Of a DNA stretch of 9,414 nt, positions 5,288-9,414 are shown in pieces. Every line of letters starts with the position of its first letter. The stretch's first letter is position 1. The stretch comes from BTQM01 sp036985875 (lineage in GTDB: Bacteria > Patescibacteriota > Minisyncoccia > Phycocordibacterales > UBA1539), in the NCBI GenBank assembly GCA_036985875.1, contig BTQM01000030.1, forward strand, positions 1 to 9,414, given 5' to 3'. The translations under genes were made by a program, and so were the position numbers. Under the pieces are notes generated by a model. That model saw only the letters and a program-made list of their open reading frames with translations. It did not search any database and was not told where the DNA came from.

Positions 5288-6113
5288 CGCGAAATTGTTT
5301 TAAAATGGCAATATCTTCTTTTACTTTGTCATGTTCCGTTTCCAGGATCATATCAATGTCATACTGTTCCGCCAATCCCACCAGATACCCAAATGCTTTT
5401 TTGCCGATGTATCCGTCGCCGATATGCTCGTGACGGTCGCGCCTTGCTCCAAATTCCACCTTGCTGTCATTCACATGCATAAGCTTTATGTTTTCCAGTC
5501 CAAGCTCCTTGTCTATTTTTCTTACTGTGGCGTTGAATGATTCTTTTGTGCGCCAATCATAGCCGGACGCGAACGAATGCTGGGTATCGAGGCACACTCC
5601 GGCGATATGTTTGCTTCTGGCCAATTTAATAATGTCATTGATTTCCTTGAACGTATCACCAATGATCGCGCCCGCGCCGGCAGCATTCTCTATGAGCAGT
5701 TTACATGTGCCTTTGTATCCTTCCAGTGATTTATTAATTCCTTCCGCTGTTTTTTTGATTGCTTCTTTTCGCTCCATGTCTTTTGCTGATCCGAGATGGG
5801 TCATAATATAGGGGACACCGAGCGCACTCGCCCTCTCCAGCTCTTCGCGGATAATGTTTATTGTTCCATAGCGTATCCGATTGTTGGATGACGCATAATT
5901 GATATAGTATGGTGTGTGAATGTAGGCATTTTTAATATTGTGTCGTTTGAGCGCTTCTTTCCATTTTGTCAGCACGTCAGCAGTGAGCTCCGGCGCCTTG
6001 CCCCCTTGCGGAGAACGGGAAAACATTTGAATGACCTCGGCACCCAGCGCTGCGCCTCTCTCCGGCGCATTAAACACACCTCCCGCTATTGATACATGAC
6101 AGCCGATGTTCAT
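5259..6113 (-). CDS. nfo: Endonuclease IV (AP endonuclease)
   Basis: The 284-aa protein is a complete endonuclease IV, which cuts DNA 5' to abasic sites with a three-zinc centre in a TIM barrel. All nine usual ligands can be placed: H66, H106 (THLGSA), E142 (LIENAAG), D176 and H179 (CLDTQHSFASGYD), H213 (MHVNDSK), D226 and H228 (RRDRHEHIGDG), and E258 (ILETEHD). The length is typical. I chose the ATG at 6113 because MNIGCHVSIAGGV matches the normal family start; 16 extra in-frame codons upstream look like leader sequence. No ribosome binding site is visible, and a TATGAT element ends 9 nt before this ATG, so the mRNA may be leaderless. The 3' end overlaps the uracil-DNA glycosylase gene by 29 nt, forming a compact repair operon in which the glycosylase produces the abasic site that Nfo incises. 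Confidence 0.95.
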   Translation of the reverse strand: MNIGCHVSIAGGVFNAPERGAALGAEVIQMFSRSPQGGKAPELTADVLTKWKEALKRHNIKNAYIHTPYYINYASSNNRIRYGTINIIREELERASALGVPYIMTHLGSAKDMERKEAIKKTAEGINKSLEGYKGTCKLLIENAAGAGAIIGDTFKEINDIIKLARSKHIAGVCLDTQHSFASGYDWRTKESFNATVRKIDKELGLENIKLMHVNDSKVEFGARRDRHEHIGDGYIGKKAFGYLVGLAEQYDIDMILETEHDKVKEDIAILKQFRDEYRKKAKK

Positions 6114-6122
6114 AGTACTTTT

Positions 6123-6128
6123 ATCATA
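6123..6128 (-). promoter_or_regulatory. Putative -10 element of the nfo-glycosylase operon
   Basis: The minus strand reads TATGAT, then 9 nt, then the nfo ATG. No good -35 is visible. A second weak candidate, TACTAT, lies about 20 nt further upstream and would give a short leader. Confidence 0.4.
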
Positions 6129-6247
6129 TAACAAGTTCATTTTAGCATCTATAGTACACACAAAACAAATTTATGGTTTATGGCGTGGCTATCATAGTCT
6201 ACTGTAGCCCGCGCGGACGTACAATATCATCCGCTAGTATTTAGGGT

Positions 6248-6274
6248 TTGGAAATAATGCTTTACTTGTATAAT
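6248..6274 (+). promoter_or_regulatory. Promoter of the response regulator gene
   Basis: TATAAT (6269-6274) is a perfect -10 element directly preceded by TG. TTGGAA (6248-6253, 4 of 6) is a possible -35 with a short 15-nt spacer. Transcription from about 6281 gives a leader of roughly 60 nt. This leader contains GGAAGGA (6312-6318) and a 13-codon open frame, MTKQDAREYKQRK (6330-6371), that overlaps the gene start in another frame. Confidence 0.65.
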
Positions 6275-6342
6275 ATAAATATCTCCGTGAACTGCAATCG
6301 CTTTTGACCAAGGAAGGATACGGTGCGGAATGACAAAACAAG

Positions 6343-6741
6343 ATGCAAGAGAATACAAACAAAGGAAATAAAAAGATATTGATCGTTGAGGACGAGGAGC
6401 CGATGCGCATGGTGCTTGCCGACAAGCTGACCATGGAGGGATTTTCAGTGTTGGAAGCAAAAGACGGCGTGGAAGGTCTTGAGATTGCCCTGAAAGACCG
6501 TCCCGATCTTATATTGCTTGATATTATCATGCCTAGGATGGACGGCCTCACCATGTTGGAGAGATTGCGCGAGAATGAATGTTGCAAAGATACGCTGGTT
6601 ATTTTACTTACGAACTTAGGTAGGTCTGATAAAATAACTAAAGTATTGGAAGGCGGAAACGTAGACTTCATGATCAAGGCCGAATGGACACTCAAAGACA
6701 CCATAAAAAAGATTAAAGAAAAGCTGAGCGAAACAAGCTGA
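6343..6741 (+). CDS. Stand-alone CheY-like response regulator receiver
   Basis: The 132-aa protein is a single receiver domain. The acidic pocket is E16-D17 (ILIVEDEEP), the phospho-acceptor is D60 in LILLDIIMPRMDG, the switch residue is T90 (ILLTN), F109 stands at the aromatic switch position, and the conserved lysine is K112 (DFMIKAEW). No DNA-binding or enzymatic output domain follows, so it probably acts by protein contact or has lost its output. No histidine kinase lies nearby. The ATG at 6343 has no ribosome binding site in the usual place; GGAAGGA at 6312-6318 is 24 nt away and fits better with a small upstream frame starting at 6330. The same frame stays readable after the TGA stop, apart from one TAG, suggesting an older, longer protein (see 6742-6972). 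Confidence 0.93.
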   Translation: MQENTNKGNKKILIVEDEEPMRMVLADKLTMEGFSVLEAKDGVEGLEIALKDRPDLILLDIIMPRMDGLTMLERLRENECCKDTLVILLTNLGRSDKITKVLEGGNVDFMIKAEWTLKDTIKKIKEKLSETS

Positions 6742-6972
6742 TTGAACATACCTGAAGGATTTGAGGCTCCCGAGTAGTTTATTATTCCAGAAGGGTTTGA
6801 TATGCCTGGAAGCTCCATTTCTCCTGAGGACGTGAGAGATATACTCGAAAACGAACCGACCCCGGAGGTCGGTTATATCTTCGGCTCAACACTTTTAGGG
6901 AATGTTTTCCAGTCATTTTCGGGCCTATTTCGCCAAAAGAGGGCTTATTTGCTAGCTTTTTTAACATTTTGA
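6742..6972 (+). pseudogene. Possible former C-terminal tail of the response regulator
   Basis: Directly after the receiver's TGA (6739-6741), the same frame reads LNIPEGFEAPE, a TAG (6775-6777), then FIIPEGFDMPGSSISPEDVRD and onward with no stop to TGA 6970-6972. IPEGFEAPE (6748-6774) and IPEGFDMPG (6784-6810) are a repeat 36 nt apart. Between the two copies most differences in the shared codons are at silent third positions, as expected of sequence once selected as protein. From ATG 6802, with AAGGG 6 nt upstream, a separate 56-aa product is possible. A GC-rich hairpin at 6854-6874 inside the frame could be the real transcript end, so the distal part may never have been coding. Confidence 0.45.
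6854..6874 (+). terminator. GC-rich hairpin, weak terminator candidate
   Basis: AACCGACC (6854-6861) and GGTCGGTT (6867-6874) form a perfect 8-bp stem with a five-base loop. Only TATATCTTC follows, not a T-run, so it is a poor intrinsic terminator by itself. It is the only strong hairpin after the response regulator. Confidence 0.4.
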
Positions 6973-6973
6973 G

Positions 6974-6982
6974 TTATCCACA
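6974..6982 (+). promoter_or_regulatory. Perfect DnaA-box sequence
   Basis: TTATCCACA matches the consensus DnaA box exactly. It lies 8 nt before the -35 element of the promoter at 6991-7018. Only one copy was seen and there is no AT-rich unwinding region or dnaA/dnaN gene, so an origin is unlikely. It could regulate the adjacent promoter or be chance. Confidence 0.4.
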
Positions 6983-6990
6983 GTTTTTCA

Positions 6991-7018
6991 TTGACACATT
7001 TCCTGAAGGGAATAAAAT
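6991..7018 (+). promoter_or_regulatory. Strong promoter upstream of a structured RNA
   Basis: TTGACA (6991-6996) is followed after 16 nt by TAAAAT (7013-7018, 5 of 6). The spacer contains TTCC (7000-7003) and GGAA (7009-7012) around TGAAG, a possible small operator. Transcription would start near 7025, which is the foot of a long hairpin and 86 nt before the next gene. Confidence 0.7.
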
Positions 7019-7024
7019 AGTAAT

Positions 7025-7094
7025 TGTAGTTGTTTTCAAGCTTGCTTGAAAGCGACTACAATGGAAGATGTCACCTTCACGGGTGGCATTTTTC
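7025..7094 (+). ncRNA. Candidate ~70-nt structured small RNA or attenuator leader
   Basis: From the start predicted by the promoter at 6991-7018, the RNA would fold into two hairpins. Hairpin 1 pairs TTGTAGT (7024-7030) with ACTACAA (7055-7061) and TTTCAAGC (7034-7041) with GCTTGAAA (7044-7051). A 3x3 internal loop (TGT/GCG) separates the two helices, and the tip can form a G(CUUG)C tetraloop. Hairpin 2 pairs ATGTCACC (7068-7075) with GGTGGCAT (7082-7089), with one G-U, around a 6-nt loop, and runs into TTTTT (7089-7093): an intrinsic terminator. The following gene has its own -10 right at its ATG, so this reads as an independent transcript. An attenuator for the 73-aa gene is the main alternative. 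It matches no RNA family I recognise. A short frame, ATG 7061, is also present. Confidence 0.55.
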
Positions 7095-7097
7095 ATT

Positions 7098-7110
7098 TAT
7101 ACTGTATAAT
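7098..7110 (+). promoter_or_regulatory. -10 element for a probable leaderless transcript
   Basis: TATACT (7098-7103) lies 7 nt before the ATG at 7111, and a second TATAAT (7105-7110) abuts the ATG. A weak -35, TTCACG (7076-7081), falls inside the loop of the preceding terminator hairpin. There is no Shine-Dalgarno sequence before this ATG. Confidence 0.5.
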
Positions 7111-7332
7111 ATGTTGAAAAAATTTTTAATGAAAAAAATGCTCGCGTCCAAGATGAAAGATGTGCCGGAGGCGGAGCAAGAGAAAATGATAAAGCTTGTA
7201 ACCGAGAACCCCGAACTGTTTCAAAAGATCGTCCTTGAGATCCAAGCAAAAATGAAAGAGGGCAAAGACCAGATGTCCGCGACGATGGAAGTCATGCAAT
7301 CGCACCAAGAGGAGTTGAAGAAAATAATGTAA
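7111..7332 (+). CDS. Small lysine/methionine-rich protein of unknown function (73 aa)
   Basis: I know no named family, although similar short proteins are, from memory, common hypothetical proteins in Parcubacteria. The product is predominantly alpha-helical: MLKKFLMKKMLASKMK (1-16) is strongly basic, EAEQEKMIKLVTENPELFQKIVLEIQAKMKEG (20-51) is a charged helical pair broken at N33-P34, and QMSATMEVMQSHQEELKKIM (54-73) is another amphipathic helix. Ten methionines in 73 residues are notable. There are no cysteines and no membrane segment. The frame is open upstream to 7030, but that extension crosses two RNA hairpins and a terminator, so the ATG at 7111 next to a -10 element is preferred. It may bind RNA or another protein, but nothing in the sequence decides this. 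ychF starts 62 nt downstream with its own promoter-like element. Confidence 0.7.
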   Translation: MLKKFLMKKMLASKMKDVPEAEQEKMIKLVTENPELFQKIVLEIQAKMKEGKDQMSATMEVMQSHQEELKKIM

Positions 7333-7357
7333 TCCAAGTATGAAGGCTTTGGTGCTC

Positions 7358-7386
7358 ATGGCACACCTGTAACTGTAAGTTAAAAT
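7358..7386 (+). promoter_or_regulatory. Putative promoter of ychF
   Basis: TAAAAT (7381-7386, 5 of 6) lies 8 nt before the ATG at 7395. A weak -35, ATGGCA (7358-7363, 4 of 6), is spaced by 17 nt. No ribosome binding site precedes the ATG, so a leaderless mRNA is likely. Read-through from the 7111 gene remains possible, since no terminator is visible between them. Confidence 0.45.
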
Positions 7387-7394
7387 TTATTCTT

Positions 7395-8495
7395 ATGTTA
7401 TCTATCGGAATTGTTGGGCTGCCTAATGTTGGTAAATCCACGCTTTTCAACGCGCTGACTGAAAAAGGTGTTCCTGCGGAGAACTATCCTTTTTGTACCA
7501 TAGATCCGTCCGTGGGGATCGTTCCGGTGCCAGACAAGCGCCTTGATGCGCTTACGAACCTTTTTCATTCCGAAAAAACTATTGCTCCGGCTATAGAGTT
7601 TGTGGATATCGCCGGGTTGGTCAAGGGTGCCGCGGAAGGCGAAGGGCTAGGCAATCAATTCCTCTCTCACATCAGAGAAACGGACGCAATCGCGGAGGTG
7701 GTCCGTATCTTTGAAGACGAGAGCGTGGTGCATGTGAGCGGGGAAGTCGATCCGCTCTCCGACATTGAGGTCATCAACCTTGAGCTTATTCTTGCTGATG
7801 AGCAGACGGTCGCTAAGCGCCTTGGGAGCATTGAAAAAGACGTAAAGCGGGGAGATAAGGAGGCCGTATTTATGAAAGAGGTGCTTTTGAAGATACAAGA
7901 ACACCTTCGCGCGGGGCATCTTGCGAGTGAGATGGAGTTCACCGACAAGGAAGCGCCTATCGCACGTGAGCTCCATCTCATATCCGCGAAACCCATTCTG
8001 TATGTGCTGAACAAGAAAGCCGGCGGGAAAAACCTTGATGAGGAGGGAGACGAGCGTTTTAAGGCACTCACGGCGTTTTTGGAAGAGTCAGGCAGCGCGT
8101 GGGTCATCGTTGACGCCGGCGTGGAGCATGAACTAAGCGCGCTTCCCGTGGAAGAACGGGCGGAGTTTCGCGCTGAGCTTGGCGCGAAAGAGGGAGAGGA
8201 TGGTGTGAATAACTTGATAGCGAAAAGCTACGACATGTTGGGGCTCATCACCTATTTTACCACCGGCGCGGACGAGACGCGTGGGTGGACGATAAAACAA
8301 AATTCAACCGCGCCTGTTGCCGGTGCGGCAATTCACACGGACTTCCAAGAAAAATTCATCAAAGCAGACGTTATATATTGGGAAGACCTTATAAAAGCGG
8401 GCTCACTCTCAGCCGCCCGGGAACAAGGACTTCTCCGCACCGAAGGGAAAGAGTATATTGTGAAAGATGGTGATGTGGTTGAGTTTAAGATATAA
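7395..8495 (+). CDS. ychF: YchF/Ola1-family ribosome-associated P-loop NTPase
   Basis: The 366-aa product matches YchF end to end (E. coli homologue about 363 aa). YchF is an Obg-related cytoplasmic NTPase that prefers ATP, binds ribosomes and acts in translation and stress response. The P-loop is GLPNVGKS (8-15), the switch I region is NYPFCTIDP (30-38), and G3 is DIAGLVKG (71-78). GEGLGNQFLSHIRETDAI (82-99) is a family hallmark, and H113 stands in the VVHV segment where the family's catalytic histidine is expected. The G4 position reads NKKAGG (206-211) rather than the NxxE usual in YchF. The C-terminal TGS domain spans ~283-366 and ends DGDVVEFKI. The start at 7395 gives the standard N-terminus MLSIGIVGLPNVGKS. 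The stop is 9 nt before a 168-nt inverted repeat that may end or stabilise the mRNA. Confidence 0.96.
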   Translation: MLSIGIVGLPNVGKSTLFNALTEKGVPAENYPFCTIDPSVGIVPVPDKRLDALTNLFHSEKTIAPAIEFVDIAGLVKGAAEGEGLGNQFLSHIRETDAIAEVVRIFEDESVVHVSGEVDPLSDIEVINLELILADEQTVAKRLGSIEKDVKRGDKEAVFMKEVLLKIQEHLRAGHLASEMEFTDKEAPIARELHLISAKPILYVLNKKAGGKNLDEEGDERFKALTAFLEESGSAWVIVDAGVEHELSALPVEERAEFRAELGAKEGEDGVNNLIAKSYDMLGLITYFTTGADETRGWTIKQNSTAPVAGAAIHTDFQEKFIKADVIYWEDLIKAGSLSAAREQGLLRTEGKEYIVKDGDVVEFKI

Positions 8496-8504
8496 AAGCC
8501 GCTC

Positions 8505-8672
8505 GCTCCGTTCTTTCTCAAACGATGCTTCGGTGAAAGAAAATCATAGTTGTCTTGCGACGGAAAATGAAAAACTCACCCCGCTTAAAGCGGGGCTTAA
8601 ACAGTTTCATTTTCCTGCGCGCCTCCTTGATTTTCATTTCACCTCTCGCATATGTTTGAGAAAGAACGGAGC
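8505..8672. repeat. 168-nt imperfect inverted-repeat element with apical GC hairpin
   Basis: The outer arms GCTCCGTTCTTTCTCAAAC (8505-8523) and their perfect complement (8654-8672) give 19 bp. Further inward, in matching order, GGTGAAA (8532-8538) pairs with TTTCACC (8637-8643), GAAAATCA (8539-8546) with TGATTTTC (8628-8635), and GGAAAATGAAA (8562-8572) with TTTCATTTTCC (8605-8615). At the tip CCCCGCTT (8579-8586) pairs with AAGCGGGG (8588-8595). That is 53 bp in one collinear fold. It begins 9 nt after the ychF stop. It could be a MITE-like insertion, a large RNA hairpin acting as terminator or mRNA stabiliser, or a cruciform. No transposase or clear target duplication is present, although GCTCGCT occurs at both ends. 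Confidence 0.8.
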
Positions 8673-8750
8673 TCGCTTTGTCGGAGACTGCGCAAAAACT
8701 AGCCCCTCCGGACTGCGAAATATTTTACAAAAGAGAAACCCTCGCTTTGT
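8672..8750. repeat. Short direct repeats flanking degenerate sequence
   Basis: CTCGCTTTGT occurs at 8672-8681 and 8741-8750, followed by CGG and TGG respectively. Between them CGGAG (8682-8686) can pair with CTCCG (8706-8710), and ACTGCG occurs twice. The first copy abuts the right arm of the inverted repeat at 8505-8672. It looks like decayed repetitive DNA; meaning unknown. Confidence 0.5.
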
Positions 8751-8781
8751 TGGGGCAGACAGATTTCCTCACCCCTCGTTA

Positions 8782-8804
8782 CTTCCAAGGGTAACCCTTG
8801 GAAG
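8782..8804. terminator. 10-bp hairpin before the last gene
   Basis: CTTCCAAGGG (8782-8791) and CCCTTGGAAG (8795-8804) pair perfectly around TAA. Only CTTTATTAT follows, so termination would be weak. Its position 11 nt before the -10 element means it could also be an operator for the next gene. Confidence 0.5.
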
Positions 8805-8812
8805 CTTTATTA

Positions 8813-8821
8813 TGATATAAT
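8813..8821 (+). promoter_or_regulatory. Perfect extended -10 promoter
   Basis: TGATATAAT (8813-8821) is an exact TGnTATAAT extended -10 element. Only 6 nt separate it from the ATG at 8828, and no Shine-Dalgarno sequence is present, so transcription should begin at or beside the start codon. No -35 match is visible. Confidence 0.75.
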
Positions 8822-8827
8822 TTCATT

Positions 8828-9414
8828 ATGGAGCAAAAACCAAAAACATCGCCCAAAGATTTTTTCCTTTACTTGGGTGCTATGATCGCGCTCTATATTA
8901 GTACCGTCAGTATTATTGCGTTGTGGTTTAGAATCATTGATACCGCATTCCCGGACCCGCTTAGATACACGGATCCTTATTCAACGGGGATAAGCATTGC
9001 CATCGCGTCCCTCATCGTTATCTTTCCAATGTTTCTTGGTATCTCGTGGGTTGTTCACAAAGACGAAAGTAAGAACTCCGAAAAACGCGAACTCGGTGTT
9101 CGCAAATGGCTTATTTATCTAACGCTTTTTGTTGCGGGAATCGTGATCGCCTCTGATCTAATTGTTCTAATCAGCAGGTTTTTAAGCGGGCGCGAGATCA
9201 CTGCCGGCTTCTTTCTTAAAGTGTTGGTGATTTTCGTTGTTATCGGCGCGATCTTTGCTTACTACGTGTACAAACTTCATAAAAAAGACGGGATAAGCGA
9301 CAAAATCGGAAAATATCTTACTTGGGGAACCGCGATGGTTGTCATACTCTCCATCATAGTGGGGTTTGTGGTGATGGGGTCTCCGCAAGCGCAGCGTACG
9401 AAGCGCATTGCCTG
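8828..9414 (+). CDS. DUF5671-like multi-pass membrane protein, 3' end beyond window
   Basis: The frame runs 195 codons from ATG 8828 to the window edge without a stop. After a short cytoplasmic-type N-terminus, SPKDFFLYLGAMIALY leads into five hydrophobic segments at about 12-33, 55-76, 95-118, 127-149 and 164-184. Linker features include DPLRYTDPYS (43-52), the charged EKRELGVRKWL (85-95) between segments 2 and 3, and GSPQAQRTKR (184-193) after segment 5. I recognise this pattern as the DUF5671 family, frequent in Parcubacteria; the function is unknown. Members continue past the GSPQxQR motif with a soluble segment, which would lie outside the window. The start is fixed by an extended -10 element 6 nt upstream. 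It stands alone downstream of the repeat-rich gap after ychF. Confidence 0.85.
   Translation, partial: MEQKPKTSPKDFFLYLGAMIALYISTVSIIALWFRIIDTAFPDPLRYTDPYSTGISIAIASLIVIFPMFLGISWVVHKDESKNSEKRELGVRKWLIYLTLFVAGIVIASDLIVLISRFLSGREITAGFFLKVLVIFVVIGAIFAYYVYKLHKKDGISDKIGKYLTWGTAMVVILSIIVGFVVMGSPQAQRTKRIA

Larger units (their letters stand above)
8496..8827. other. Repeat-rich intergenic region with no gene
   Basis: These 332 nt carry no convincing gene; the one long plus-strand frame overlaps the ychF end and simply reads through palindromic DNA. The region holds a long imperfect inverted repeat (8505-8672), two copies of CTCGCTTTGT (8672-8681, 8741-8750), repeated CGGA/ACTGCG words between them, a 10-bp hairpin (8782-8804) and the promoter of the DUF5671-like gene. 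Confidence 0.75.

Noticed and set aside
6739..6741. UGA recoded as glycine (Gracilibacteria-type code)
   Set aside because: TGA ends the M42 and antitoxin genes at sensible family boundaries, and the continued frame here also contains a TAG, so recoding does not explain it.
6782..6967. Minus-strand 61-codon frame opposite the response regulator tail
   Set aside because: The silent third-position differences between the repeats at 6748-6774 and 6784-6810 support coding on the plus strand, and the minus frame has no promoter or ribosome binding site.
6974..6982. Replication origin
   Set aside because: Only one DnaA box was seen, with no cluster of boxes, no AT-rich unwinding element and no dnaA or dnaN nearby.
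8467..8820. Plus-strand 117-codon frame downstream of ychF
   Set aside because: It overlaps the ychF 3' end out of frame and then translates the arms of the inverted repeat; no start signal and no family resemblance.
1..9414. tRNA, rRNA or tmRNA genes
   Set aside because: No cloverleaf-like folds, conserved T-loop sequence or rRNA segments were noticed on either strand by eye; a tRNAscan or Rfam search was not possible.

Overview
The window looks like a chromosomal segment from a Candidate Phyla Radiation (Patescibacteria, probably Parcubacteria/Paceibacteria-like) bacterium. This is inferred from the gene content: a DUF5671-type membrane protein, a stand-alone CheY-like receiver, a cysteine-poor family-4 uracil-DNA glycosylase, and small lysine-rich proteins. 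TGA ends ordinary genes here (for example the M42 peptidase), so the UGA-glycine code of Gracilibacteria/Absconditabacteria does not apply.

Layout from left to right. A RelB/DinJ-like antitoxin and a RelE/YafQ-like toxin lie on the minus strand, and the toxin runs off the left edge. A small minus-strand gene of unknown function (684-959) follows, bracketed by two copies of a 24-nt repeat. A hairpin-rich gap leads to three peptidase genes: an M42 aminopeptidase (+), a membrane-anchored coiled-coil trypsin-like protease (+) and an M50 site-2 protease (-). Next comes a minus-strand base-excision-repair pair, endonuclease IV (nfo) followed by an overlapping family-4 uracil-DNA glycosylase. On the plus strand there is an orphan response regulator with a broken C-terminal tail, a candidate ~70-nt structured RNA with its own promoter and terminator, a 73-aa small protein, and ychF. 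A 332-nt gap then holds a 168-nt imperfect inverted repeat, and a partial DUF5671 membrane protein runs off the right edge.

How the genes work together. The glycosylase removes uracil and Nfo cuts the resulting abasic site, so their overlap makes functional sense. The three peptidases are neighbours but sit on different strands with separate promoters and terminators, so they are not one operon. The antitoxin and toxin are translationally coupled (ATGA).

Expression signals are the most distinctive feature. For seven genes a TATAAT-like -10 element lies only 6-9 nt before the start codon and no Shine-Dalgarno sequence is visible, which suggests leaderless mRNAs. Two other genes (M42 and M50) have ordinary leaders with strong ribosome binding sites. 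The best candidates for something undescribed are the ~70-nt RNA at 7025-7094 and the long inverted-repeat element at 8505-8672. All calls come from reading the sequence; no database search was run.
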